Positions 52,601-61,902 of a stretch of 64,000 nucleotides of DNA are shown here, piece by piece (positions within the stretch are counted from its first letter, which is position 1; every line of letters begins with the position of its first letter). The position numbers and the translations under genes are program-made. Source of the DNA: Closterium sp. NIES-65 (taxonomy: Eukaryota > Streptophyta > Zygnematophyceae > Desmidiales > Closteriaceae); the NCBI GenBank assembly GCA_948144175.1, contig CANXME010001298.1, positions 865,114 to 929,113 of the forward strand, read 5' to 3'. The notes below the pieces were generated by a model. It was not told the origin of the DNA and made no database searches. It saw only the letters and a program-made list of their open reading frames with translations.

Positions 52601-55600
52601 TCCCCTGCCCAACAGTGTGGGCACAATAATCCAGGTCCCCTGCCCAACAGTGTGGGCACAATAATCCAGGTCCCCTGCCCAACAGTGTGGGCACAATAAT
52701 CCAGGTGGGTCCCCTGCCCAACAGTGTGGGCACAATAATCCAGGTGGGTCCCCTGCCCAACAGTGTGGGCACAATAATCCAGGTGGGTCCCCTGCCCAAC
52801 AGTGTGGGCACAATAATCCAGGTGGGTCCCCTGCCCAACAGTGTGGGCACAATAATCCAGGTGGGTCCCCTGCCCAACAGTGTGGGCACAATAATCCAGG
52901 TGGGTCCCCTGCCCAACAGTGTGGGCACAATAATCCAGGTGGGTCCCCTGCCCAACAGTGTGGGCACAATAATCCAGGTGGGTCCCCTGCCCAACAGTGT
53001 GGGCACAATAATCCAGGTGGGTCCCCTGCCCAACAGTGTGGGCACAATAATCCAGGTGGGTCCCCTGCCCAACAGTGTGGGCACAATAATCCAGGTGGGT
53101 CCCCTGCCCAACAGTGTGGGCACAATAATCCAGGTGGGTCCCCTGCCCAACAGTGTGGGCACAATAATCCAGGTGGGTCCCCTGCCCAACAGTGTGGGCA
53201 CAATAATCCAGGTGGGTCCCCTGCCCAACAGTGTGGGCACAATAATCCAGGTGGGTCCCCTGCCCAACAGTGTGGGCACAATAATCCAGGTGGGTCCCCT
53301 GCCCAACAGTGTGGGCACAATAATCCAGGTCCCCTGCCCAACAGTGTGGGCACAATAATCCAGGTCCCCTGCCCAACAGTGTGGGCACAATAATCCAGGT
53401 GGGTCCCCTGCCCAACAGTGTGGGCACAATAATCCAGGTGGGTCCCCTGCCCAACAGTGTGGGCACAATAATCCAGGTGGGTCCCCTGCCCAACAGTGTG
53501 GGCACAATAATCCAGGTGGGTCCCCTGCCCAACAGTGTGGGCACAATAATCCAGGTGGGTCCCCTGCCCAACAGTGTGGGCACAATAATCCAGGTGGGTC
53601 CCCTGCCCAACAGTGTGGGCACAATAATCCAGGTGGGTCCCCTGCCCAACAGTGTGGGCACAATAATCCAGGTGGGTCCCCTGCCCAACAGTGTGGGCAC
53701 AATAATCCAGGTGGGTCCCCTGCCCAACAGTGTGGGCACAATAATCCAGGTGGGTCCCCTGCCCAACAGTGTGGGCACAATAATCCAGGTGGGTCCCCTG
53801 CCCAACAGTGTGGGCACAATAATCCAGGTGGGTCCCCTGCCCAACAGTGTGGGCACAATAATCCAGGTGGGTCCCCTGCCCAACAGTGTGGGCACAATAA
53901 TCCAGGTGGGTCCCCTGCCCAACAGTGTGGGCACAATAATCCAGGTGGGTCCCCTGCCCAACAGTGTGGGCACAATAATCCAGGTGGGTCCCCTGCCCAA
54001 CAGTGTGGGCACAATAATCCAGGTGGGTCCCCTGCCCAACAGTGTGGGCAAATGCACGGCTCAAAATATATGTGAGAATGCCATAGTATACTCACGACCA
54101 GAAGGCAACGAGTGTGTTGCCGATGGGCATTTGCTGCGTGTAGTGCTCCTGCAGCTCCAACATGTGTTGCATCGATAAGGACGACACGAATACCCCCATG
54201 GTCATGTGCGGCGCGTGTGAGGGCTCCGTATTGATGGACTCGAGAAGAGCCTGGATAACAACAGCAAGCGACGAGAAGGAAGGGGAGGATGGCATGCCAG
54301 GCTTGTGTTTGCAAGAATAACGGGCAGGCTTGTGTTTGCAAGAATAACGGGCAGGCTTGTGTTTGCAAGAATAACGGGCAGGCTTGTGTTTGCAAGAATA
54401 ACGGGCAGGCTTGTGTTTGCAAGAATAACGGGCAGCCTTGTGTTTGCAAGAATAACGGGCAGCCTTGTGTTTGCAAGAATAACGGGCAGCCTTGTGTTTC
54501 ATTCTAGCATGTGCTTCATGCTGCTCGAATGCAGGCCAGGAAAGAGGTCACATGCAAGAAACGAGTTTGTGAGTGAGAACAAGCGGGACGAGAGGGAGGT
54601 TAGCTATGCTGTCTAGTTCCAAAAGGGTGCAAACTGACGACTTCTGAATGAGAGGAAGGAGGTGCCTCTTCCAAATCAGGGCTTGCATGGTGGCTACGAC
54701 CCTCAGCATCATCATGTGTGCGTATGGCCGTGTGTGGGGTATTTAGTGAGGGGCAGAAGCCCAAGACTGAAGGATGTGCGCAGAGAGCGAGGGCAACAGC
54801 TCACAGTGAAGGCTATAGCACTCCCAGCATGAGCACGCTCACCTGTGAGTACGGCTGTGTGAAAGGCAGGTAACGCGACACTGCAGCCCCGCACTGGAGG
54901 ATGCGAGCCGAGAGGGGCAGATGAATGCCGTCAGGTGAGCGGATCTGGTATGAAGGGGGGGAGTGAAAACAGATACAGGCACACACGCAAGGCAGGTGAA
55001 ACAGAAGGGGCAGCAGAGGCTCCCATTCGGGTGGATGCCATGAGGCGAGCAGATCTGGTACCAGGAAGGAGAGCGAAGAAGACACACGAGATAGAACCAA
55101 GTCAGTCAGGTGGAGTGGAAGGTGTAGCAGAAATTATCGTTCAAAGGTGGCAGATGGATGAATGTCATCAGCAGACGGGATGTGCCACAGCGGGTGCGAA
55201 CGCGGCAGACACATATGGGACAACAAGAGAGGTGAAATGGAAGGGGTCGCAAACCACCCTTGACGTAAGTATCGAGATTAGTTTAGATCCGCTTTCTGGT
55301 TATTTTCCTACCCTCAGCACATACTAGGTTTTTTTGGGGTTTCAACCCAACCTGCTCTATGATTCCTATGTCATTATTATATTCTTGCCACCTAACGTCC
55401 CAGGCTCTCAGGCTGGCTGGCACCTTGGTAGGCTTTAAACCAACCGGGTAGATGGGGCGTTCAGAAAGGAATGATTGCAACCGCAGCATCACATCCCACT
55501 GCAACCAAAGCAGCCTCAAACGCCCCACCTACCTGCAGGCCAGAGGGGTGAGAGAAGTGGGTGGGGATGGCATGAAAGGTGAAGCAGTACGCACCTATCA

Positions 55601-58600
55601 TCTGGACACGGAGACTTGTACCACGCCAAGCAGCCTCACACCCCACATGTACTCGAATCAGCCTGCCCCCCCTCCCCCTCTGCCCACCCACCTGCAGGCC
55701 GAGGCGGTGGGAGAAGTGGGCGAGGTTGGCATGGAAGGCGGTGGTGATGTGCGCCCACAGCTCGTTGTCCGGATGCATTAAGAGGCGTGCTGCGTGGGTG
55801 AAGGCACGACCATCTGGGAACACCTCGCGTAGACGATCCTGTGGTCAGGGGTAATGGAGGGGGGTTTGAGAGGGGAGTGATGGAAGGTGGTGGTGGTGAT
55901 GTGCGTCCACAGCTCGTTGTCCGGATGCATTGGGAGGCGCGCTGCGTGGGTGAACGCACGGCCATCGGGAAACAACTCACGCAGTCGGTCCTGTGATGGA
56001 GGGTGCTTGCATGGACACACGTGGGATGGGTGTCTGAGGGGTGGGCTGTATGGGTGAACACATGACCACTAGCAAAGGTGACACTTCAATCCTGTTGACT
56101 TTGGATTGCCTCTAGAGACACCACCTTTCAAAGATCCACAGAAGGCACGACACCGCACGTGAACAGCACATTTCCTACTCACCCACGGACTCAGGGATAT
56201 AGGGGAGGCTGGGATTGACGTAAGCATCGACTTTTGCAAGAATTTGGGATAAACGCTAGCAACTCACCGCGGCCTCTGGAAAGTAGTGCCTTTTGAGTCA
56301 TCTCTAATTTCGACCTCTGGCTGGGATGTAGTGCTGACTGGGAATGATGTTCGCATGGATGCTGGGCAGCCATCTCGTAGAAACACATCACATGGCAAGT
56401 GCACATCACATCACAACGCATCGCAAGTGCACAGCACATGTCAATCAAACTCACCGCGAACTCTGGAATGTAGTGCAGGCTGGGGATGGTGTAAGAATCG
56501 ATGCCGGCCAGCCAGAAGGGCGCCACAGCAGCAGTGCTCCACAGGTCGCTGCAGAACATGTTCCACGTCCTGGTGGTTGGAAAGACCGGGTGAGCACGAG
56601 GAAGACGGGTGAGCACGAGGAAGACGGGTGAGCACGAGGAAGACGGGTGAGCACGAGGAAGAAGGGTGAGTTTATACAACAGCTGGGTGCACGGCAACAG
56701 CACAACCTATTTCCAGTGTGGCGCAGCCGGCATTGCAGCAGCAGTGGTGCACAGGACAGGGCGTTGCGAAACATATACCAGGACCCAATGGTGGGGCAGC
56801 ACGGAGGCGTAGAAGAGAGCACTGCAGCACCGCTAGGTGCTTGCTGGGAAGTCAAGCCCCTCTCAGAAGAGTGTGGTGTGGTGACAGCACCGGTGCGGTG
56901 CACAGGTCAGTGCGAACATGTTGCAGGTCCCAGTGGTGGGGCTGCACGGGTGAAGAGAGGAGGCCTGTGGACGACGCAACGTGCATTGCAACGTGCATTG
57001 CAACCTGCGAGCAGTGGTCCTGTACACGACACACCGGAGTGGAGTGTGCTGCTTCCCAGCTCTCAGTGCATGGAAGGTGGGCTGAACAACGAAAGCAGGA
57101 TACCTTGTTGCCGACTGAAGAACAGAGGATTGTGGAAGTGAAGCTACTCATTGCGAGGTGCAGCATCAGATGGACAGGAAGAGAAGAGTTCCTTGCTTGG
57201 AGGAGCATATATGAAGCTTGTTGATATCGAAATCATGCACGCACCATCCACCACTCACTTGCGACACATGTCCATCCACACCAAGCCGAGTTTTGAGTAG
57301 ACTCAAAGCTCGTTTCATTCTTGAGTCGAATCAAAACCCACCACTCACCTGCGATACAGGTCCATCCACACGGCGCCTTTGTTGACCACCTGCCGTGGCA
57401 GGTCCGTGCGTGCCCCTCCTTGCGTCGCCTTCAGCTGCATAGCCATGGTGGTGAGCAGCAGGCGTGGCTTCTGAAACACTGTGCCCAGAATCAAGCTGCA
57501 GTGGGGGACGCATTCAGAAGAAACTAGTGCTTGTCTGTAAAGTTCATAAAAATCTTGTTCTGATACCCGTCCGGGCAGACAGGCAGAATAAATTCACTGT
57601 TTGTAGGGTGCTCATGATATTCTGAGCAGCATTTAGTTCAATCAACGGCTATGCCAGTCACCCGTGTCATTCGCAAGGTGTGCCGCACGAACCAATGTGT
57701 GCCACAGATGTCAGCATTGAACGATGGCTAATGCGCGGTCAAATGGAGCGAGCGAGAATGTGCATGCAATCCAGAGTGTTGAGTGCAGCCATCCAGAGTG
57801 TTGAGTGCAGCCATCCAGAGTGTTGAGTGCAGCCATCCTATGGCTGTCAACGCTGGCGAGAGAGAATTATGCGGGGGAGCGACCTGAGGGGTGGGGGTGA
57901 GAGTCGTGAATCTCTGTGAGGGGTGAGAGTGAGAGTCGTGAACCTCTGTGAGGGTGATACGGAGGGACGTACTCATAGGTGTGTGAATCAACGGTCCAGG
58001 AGGCGTTGGCGTGGGCGAAGGGGTTGCAGAAGCGGCGGGTGAGGAAGGCAGTCGGTGGTGTGATGATAGCCCGGCGGGTGAGAAGACCCAAGATGAACGC
58101 TGTGACGTATGCTGTGATTTTGTTTCCCACGCCTGCAGAATGGATGTGAGAATGATGCCATCGAGTGTACATGACGTGAAAACGGGATGCATTGTGGGAG
58201 CTCATCTTGACGTGAGGGCTCATCTTGACGTGAGGGCTCACCTGATTCTACTCGGCCCACCTTCTTTGTCAGGGCTTAAATGAAGCAGTTCTACGTCTCA
58301 TTCCTAAGAAAGATTTACCTTGCTCAACGCTTGCTGTATCACCAACAGAAAGAATCCTCCTCGTCATTTTAGAATTCACCTCACTGCATCTCCCCTGGCA
58401 GACACAGAATGTCGCGGCAATGAAGCAGGTATGCATTGCTAGTAACTCACAGATAGCTCACTCACCCTGTCGCATTGCATGCACTGAGTCGTCTCAAAAT
58501 TCGCACGGCTCTACTTGTCAGTTCCGCAGCAGAGTGTGGTCAGGCTAGCTCGACCGCGGCATGGCATGGCATGGCATGGCATGATATGGATGCACACAAG

Positions 58601-60303
58601 GGAGGTATGCACGAACGTCACTTCGTTTCATCTCCTCGTCTCGTTTCATGTCCTTGCCTCGTTTCACCTCCTCGCCTCGTTTCATCTCCTCACCTCGTTT
58701 CATGTCTTCTATCACAATGTAGCGGCATGGCTCCCTGTCAGGCCCATGACGTGGCAGGTGCTTGCTCCTGGCACACGACAACAACACAAGGCAAGGGCAG
58801 TCAGCATGTGGAGTCAGTCAGCGTGTGCTGTGACCAGTGTGAAGGGGAGGGTGCAATATCCGTCACCCATACAAACATCTCCGACCCTTCCCAATAATAG
58901 GCATACCATTTTCCTTTGTTGGCCACCCACGCCCACTGCTCTGCGCCTCCCTGCGCCACGCACTCCCTCTGCATTGCCTCAAAGGCCTCCACTGCACTCA
59001 AGAATGCGTTGGAGGGTGGGGCGGTGTTGGCCTGCACGCACATCACAGGTTGACGACAGGTGTCAGAGCACAAGAAATGTGTCAGAGCACAAGAAAGGTG
59101 TCAGAGCACAAGAAAGGTGTCAGAGCACAAGAAAGGTGTCAGAGCACAAGAAAGGTGTCAGAGCACAAGAAAGGTGTCAGAGCACAAGAAAGGTGTCAGA
59201 GCACAAGAAAGGTGTCAGAGCACAAGAAAGGTGTCAGAGCACAAGAAAGGTGTCAGAGCACAAGAAAGGCGTCAGAGCACAAGAAAGGTGTCAGAGCACA
59301 AGAAAGGCGTCAGAGCACAAGAAAGGCGTCAGCGCACAAGAAAGGCGTCAGAGCACAAGAAAGGCGTCAGTGCACAAGAAAGGCGACAGCGCACAAGAAA
59401 GGCGTCAGCGCACAAGACTGCACAGCATATGGCATTGCGGTCAGTCGTGCAAGTTGCGGCGCCATACCATGTACCCTACAGATACTACCCCTCTCACGCC
59501 ATACCATGTTCTACAGATACCCTCTCACGCCATACCATGTTCTACCGATACCCTCTCACACATACCATGTTCTACAGATACCCTCTCACGCCATACCATG
59601 TTCTACAGATACCCTCTCACGACATACCATGTTCTACAGATACCCTCTCACGCCATATCGTGTGCTACAGACACCTCTCTCGCGCCATACCATGGTGCTA
59701 CAGACACCTCTCTCGCGCCATACCGTGTGCTAGAGACACATCTCTCACGCCATACCGTGTGCTACAGACACCTCTCTCACGCCATACTGTGTGGTGCAGA
59801 CACCTCTCTCATGCCATACCGTGTGCTAGAGACACCTCTCTCACGCCATACCGTGTGCTACAGACGCCTCTCTCACGCCATACCGTGTGCTAGAGACACC
59901 TCTCTCACGCCATACCGTGTGCTACAGATACCCTCTCACGCCATACCGTGTGGTACAGGTGTCGCTCCTGCTGGCTCCAGCACGAGTCAGCCGTGCGGTA
60001 CAGCGTGTGGCGCCACGCCACAGATGCATCGAATCTGGACGGCGGATCCGGCAGCTCAAAGCCGCGTCCCATGTTACTCCCGCCACCGCCCCCGTTGCTT
60101 TCTAGTACCCTCCCCACTCTTTCGGTGCCTGCTCCTACGCTCATCGCTCCCTCGCTCCCTACGCCGCGTATCCCTGCGTCGTCGCTGCTCAAACCCTCGC
60201 CGCGTGCCTGGCCGCTGGGGGGCGTCGCGACGAGAGACAATGCCACCATGAATGTAACTGCGAGCTCGCACCGTTTCCGCCTGTCGAGCTCGAGCGTACC
60301 CAT
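49678..60303 (-). CDS. GT37-type (xyloglucan) fucosyltransferase-like gene, 12 exons
   Basis: Exons in order: 60303-59947, 59031-58907, 58767-58694, 58132-57973, 57495-57349, 56569-56455, 55838-55692, 54944-54843, 54250-54096, 51076-50996, 50683-50494, 49812-49678. Every intron is GT..AG and the phases join throughout to 595 codons and TGA. The N-terminus has RRKR then a hydrophobic stretch (CELAVTFMVALSLVA), a type II Golgi anchor. Landmarks follow plant FUT1 order: EPCRYIVIE + GVGNKITAYVTAFILGLLTR (exons 3-4), NMFCSDLW and PSLHYIPEFA (6), ARLLMHPDNELWAHIT (7), LGLQ/IRSP (7-8; FUT1 LGIQVR), MGVFVSSLS (9), VATVIEIWLLSF (10), SSFGRVAAGLAGM and CERVPCEPC (11), C-rich end (12). The family moves fucose from GDP-fucose to cell-wall glycans. 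The exon 2 donor is the least certain; acceptor sugar unknown. Confidence 0.82.
49965..50430 (-). repeat. three truncated tandem copies of exon 11's 3' end
   Basis: Downstream of real exon 11, decayed copies of its Cys-rich end and following donor lie at about 50,275-50,410 (GPVCKRMPCEPCDTGGDGNVK), 50,130-50,240 (GPVCERVPCEPCDSGGGNVN) and 49,965-50,045 (CEPCDS.. only). All lie in intron 11. They lack the exon's SSFGRVAAGLAG part. Between them and exon 11 runs a CAACCCATCAAACC simple repeat (about 50,410-50,490). Confidence 0.78.
50757..50875 (-). pseudogene. upstream duplicate of exon 11
   Basis: After a CCCAG acceptor, DRLLITHLSSFGRTAAGLAG and a following AFSMATT match exon 11 (DRLLVTHLSSFGRVAAGLAG), but the frame then stops before the Cys-rich end. 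It lies in intron 10 between exon 10 and real exon 11. If spliced in, it would truncate the protein. It could be a decayed duplicate or an alternative, poison-type exon. Confidence 0.7.
50943..51001 (-). repeat. 16-bp repeat of the exon 10 splice donor (4 copies)
   Basis: Units start at 50,943, 50,959, 50,975 and 50,991 (minus-strand unit CTTCTGGTAAGCTGTG). The rightmost unit spans the true exon 10 end (TTCTG/GTAAGC). The other three repeat the exon end and donor inside intron 10, giving three additional matching donor sequences at 16-bp steps. Confidence 0.88.
51236..54050. repeat. 39/35-bp minisatellite in intron 9 (about 73 units)
   Basis: The unit begins ACAATAATCC and ends AGTGTGGGC. 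The long form is 39 bp (with AGGTGGGTCCCC) and the short form 35 bp (AGGTCCCC, without GGGT). I count nine short units, mostly in adjacent pairs, and about 64 long ones. Apart from this 4-bp deletion the units look essentially identical. Because 39 is a multiple of 3, several frames on both strands stay open for up to 3 kb. These are not genes: the array lies wholly between exons 9 and 10. Confidence 0.95.
54299..54500. repeat. 27-bp minisatellite in intron 8 (about 7-8 units)
   Basis: The unit is CTTGTGTTTGCAAGAATAAC plus GGGCAGG or GGGCAGC. It ends about 50 bp before the exon 9 acceptor (minus strand). The two subtypes (GGCAGG to the left, GGCAGC to the right) are grouped, which suggests stepwise expansion. 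Confidence 0.93.
54990..55190 (-). repeat. degenerate copies of the exon 8 acceptor region
   Basis: Plus-strand GATGCCATGAGGCGAGCAGA (55,034-55,053) followed by TCTGGTACC mirrors the exon 8 start (ATGCCGTCAGGTGAGCGGAT then CTGGTATG, 54,925-54,952). A weaker third copy is near 55,152-55,185. On the minus strand the first copy reads YQICSPHGIH against exon 8 YQIRSPDGIH. Intronic by position. Confidence 0.65.
55455..55650 (-). repeat. degenerate downstream copy of exon 7
   Basis: The minus strand reads FTFHAIPTHFSHPSGLQ followed by a GTAGGTGGG donor, matching the exon 7 end AFHANLAHFSHRLGLQ and its GTGGGTGGG donor. The 5' half is not recognisable. It lies in intron 7. Confidence 0.7.
55855..55995 (-). 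pseudogene. upstream partial copy of exon 7
   Basis: DRLRELFPDGRAFTHAARLP and MHPDNELWTHITT match real exon 7 (DRLREVFPDGRAFTHAARLL, MHPDNELWAHITT), with a similar acceptor, but the 3' half is replaced by unrelated sequence and no donor follows at the expected place. It lies in intron 6. Nucleotide similarity to exon 7 is high, so the duplication is fairly recent. Confidence 0.75.
56589..56668. repeat. 20-bp minisatellite (4 units) in intron 5
   Basis: GTGAGCACGAGGAAGACGGG repeated four times, the last with AAGGG. On the gene strand it forms a pyrimidine-rich CTTCCTCGTGCTCAC run just upstream of the exon 6 acceptor. Confidence 0.9.
56725..56960 (-). repeat. two degenerate copies of the exon 6 5' region
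   Basis: Plus-strand GTGCACAGGTCAGTGCGAAC (56,898 on) with ATGTTGCAGGTCCCAGTGG, and a weaker copy near 56,745-56,800, match the exon 6 start and acceptor (CCACAGGTCGCTGCAGAACA, TGTTCCACGTCCTGGTGG; 56,540-56,577). Both lie in intron 5 and neither keeps an open exon. Confidence 0.65.
57765..57840. repeat. 22-bp minisatellite (3 units) in intron 4
   Basis: ATCCAGAGTGTTGAGTGCAG followed by CC, three tandem copies with no visible change. Confidence 0.9.
58196..58243. repeat. 18-bp repeat near the exon 4 acceptor
   Basis: CTCATCTTGACGTGAGGG occurs twice with a partial third copy, about 65-110 bp upstream of exon 4 on the gene strand. An adjacent stretch near 58,270-58,320 reads NEAVLRLIPKKDL in one plus frame, faintly like a LINE reverse transcriptase. 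Confidence 0.7.
58557..58715. repeat. short simple repeats in and beside intron 3
   Basis: A TGGCA run (58,560-58,580) and about five copies of a CTCGTTTCATCTCCT-type unit (58,625-58,715). The second array overlaps the exon 3 donor: on the gene strand ATGAAACGAG/GTGAGG is itself the unit, so the 3' end of exon 3 appears to have seeded the array. Confidence 0.75.
59058..59415. repeat. 19-bp minisatellite in intron 1 (about 19 units)
   Basis: Unit GTGTCAGAGCACAAGAAAG. The left two thirds are near uniform, while GCGTCAG and AGCGCA variants accumulate to the right. It lies close upstream of the exon 2 acceptor on the gene strand. Three units make 57 bp, so all plus frames read through as false protein. 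Confidence 0.95.
59470..59965 (-). repeat. 31-32-bp minisatellite made from the exon 1 splice donor
   Basis: About 15-16 units, plus strand CTCTCACGCCATACCGTGTG followed by CTACAGACACCT or a TTCTACAGATACC variant. The rightmost unit is the true exon 1/intron 1 boundary (gene strand CACCTGTACCACACG/GTATGG), and each intronic unit repeats that junction with little change. Intron 1 therefore consists of this array plus the 19-bp array and almost nothing else. Confidence 0.92.
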
Positions 60304-60870
60304 GCGCACTAGTGATGATCCGACACGCAATGATCGCTGTGCGAGAGGTGATCAGGGTGCTCAATCCGCTCCGATCTCCTTTGGGAGCTCTTTTCTACTC
60401 GGGTTGACCTGAGTCCTCACGTGTCAAGCATCGTCCCGACTTCAACACATTCTACTGTTATCGCAATCGTCGTACTAGGTCGTAAGGCGGCTTCGCCGGC
60501 AGATATCATCGGATGTCGCATTCAGAAGTCGCACGTTCAGTATCCGACGCCACATTCTCTATGTAAAACGTCCCGTCGTCGACCTCCTCTGAACATTGCC
60601 TCTGGCAAAATTGCCATGAGACCACGATTCCTAATAAACTAACTAGAAATTGCGATGGCCAAACTGACGGACAAGATGGCCTCATACAAAATTCTAACAA
60701 CCGTTGATTCGGAATCTAATGCTGCTCATGGGTGGATGAAGGGACCAACCGACTCTACTGCTCTGACACAACGCGACTGCTGCTGGTTAGGAGGGACTCG
60801 CGATTCGATGGTCTTCAAATTACGCTGGTACAGTGCATGCGAACTATACCACAAATAGAGCAAGTGGGGG
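60304..60870. other. 5' flank of the fucosyltransferase gene
   Basis: 567 bp between the predicted start codon and the chromovirus LTR. No convincing TATA box, repeat or tRNA was seen. An upstream in-frame extension without a second ATG runs to 60,330. One short plus-strand frame (60,655-60,858, starting MAKLTDKMASYKILTT) was not recognised and is probably chance. The core promoter presumably lies here by position only. Confidence 0.5.
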
Positions 60871-61192
60871 TGTTACGGGTGCAATGAATCGAGCGAGAAT
60901 TGCACTAAGGTGTCAAACGAGTACAAAATGTGAGCGAAGGCATGAGCGAACATTTATACGCGAAACATGCAAACAGTAACGCGGTGCGTGCGAGCTAGCT
61001 AGTGCTACGCTGGAAGCGAGGCTCGGCTAGTCCCGAAGCGTAGGCCGACACGGCCGGTCCAGCAGTGTGAGGTTTGGGAAAACAGTGCGCGCGAAGTCGG
61101 CGAAGCCCCGTTAGCAGTAACGGGCAAACAACGGGTGCTGCTGTACGCGGTGTTGCAGGGTGCGCTAAGGAATATCGAGAAAATTCTTTACA
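60871..61192 (-). repeat. 3' LTR of E7
   Basis: 322 bp, TGTTACGGGTGC...ATTCTTTACA in plus orientation. It contains AAGGCATGAGCGAACATTTA, a motif shared with the E2 LTR. Confidence 0.82.
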
Positions 61193-61214
61193 CTACCCCC
61201 CCCCCTCAAGAAGC

Positions 61215-61470
61215 CCCCTCCGCTACGCTAGTGCGTGTATATCGCGGAAACCCCGGCTCCTCAGGTACACTTGCAGGGCAGGGTGGTTTTCAATGTTGGC
61301 CAGGGGCACCCAGCTATCTTCAGTTGGCATGCGATCCTTCCAGCGAACGAGGAATTCAATCCTCCTGATTCCCATGGGGTGTCGAATCCAATGGCTCAGG
61401 ATTTTTTCGGGCTCGATGATTGGCTCCGATGCAGGGCGAGTTATCGATGGCGGGCGGTGACGAGGCAGTT
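61215..61470 (-). pseudogene. chromodomain end of chromovirus polyprotein (E7)
   Basis: The minus strand reads EPEKILSHWIRHPMGIRRIE then FLVRWKDRMPTEDSWVPLAN and IENHPALQVYLRSRGFRDIH. This is a chromodomain fold (aromatic W, ED.SWVP, IENHP). This class of domain binds methylated histone H3 and directs insertion. The visible fragment is open, but the element is not complete in the window, so it is listed as a remnant. Confidence 0.85.
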
Positions 61471-61561
61471 GGCTTGTGGTTGGGATGTATGGGCAAAGTA
61501 GGCTGACGTGGAACAAAGGGCTGAGATACCAGTCCGTCGGCAACAGGAGGTGGGTAATCAT

Positions 61562-61692
61562 TGAGAAAATATGAACGAGAATGAATGAACTATGAAACAG
61601 TTGGGTACAAGTACTAACCCTAATTGGGTTGTACCCCATATGGGCTACCCCACTACAGCCTACACAAAAGCATAAGCTATAATGTTCTGACA
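61562..61692 (-). repeat. 3' LTR of E8
   Basis: TGAGAAAATATG...AATGTTCTGACA, 131 bp, with the family-A core GGGTTGTACCCC..ATGGGCTACCCCAC. Confidence 0.9.
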
Positions 61693-61902
61693 CACCCCCA
61701 TAGGCAAAGTGGGGGAGAACAAGCGGTCACAAGACCAGTCAAGCAAAGCAAAGCAAAGCAAGCGCAGGGTGGATCACAAAGTCACCACACATTCCGAGCA
61801 CAAGTTCAAGGCCACAAGGCCAGTTCACATGCATGAGTACATATATATAGAAAGCTAGACAAGCAAGAGCAGGTGTATATATATGTAACAATACAAGCAA
61901 GG

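Larger units (their letters stand above)
60871..61561 (-). mobile_element. E7: Ty3/gypsy chromovirus 3' end
   Basis: The 3' LTR lies at 60,871-61,192, the purine tract CTTGAGGGGGGGGGTAG (minus strand) follows at about 61,193-61,208, then the C-terminal chromodomain (about 61,215-61,450). E8 cuts the element at 61,562 and the rest lies to the right of the window. The LTR and chromodomain resemble E2 (plus strand, left part of the window) but clearly differ in sequence, so they are related copies rather than one duplication. Completeness cannot be judged. Confidence 0.85.

Noticed and set aside
51236-54050. CRISPR-like regular repeat
   Set aside because: Units are contiguous with no unique spacers, and there are no cas genes in this eukaryotic context.
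50960-54476. Very long minus-strand frames (up to 1,134 codons) and several plus-strand frames across the 39-bp array
   Set aside because: They arise because the 39-bp unit is a multiple of three with no stop in several frames. The array lies in an intron of a well-supported gene and the predicted peptides are only the repeat.
58260-58330. LINE reverse transcriptase fragment (NEAVLRLIPKKDL)
   Set aside because: Too short to support; no neighbouring LINE motifs in the intron.
58867-59031. Longer form of exon 2 ending at 58,867 (GTGACG donor)
   Set aside because: Its phase does not fit exon 3; ending at 58,907 (GTATGC donor) fits both neighbours and the expected spacing to the CRYIV motif.
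59050-60251. Plus-strand frames of 220-578 codons through the 19-bp and 31-bp arrays
   Set aside because: Repeat read-through; the 31-32-bp array is the exon 1 donor on the opposite strand and the 19-bp unit stays open in all three frames.
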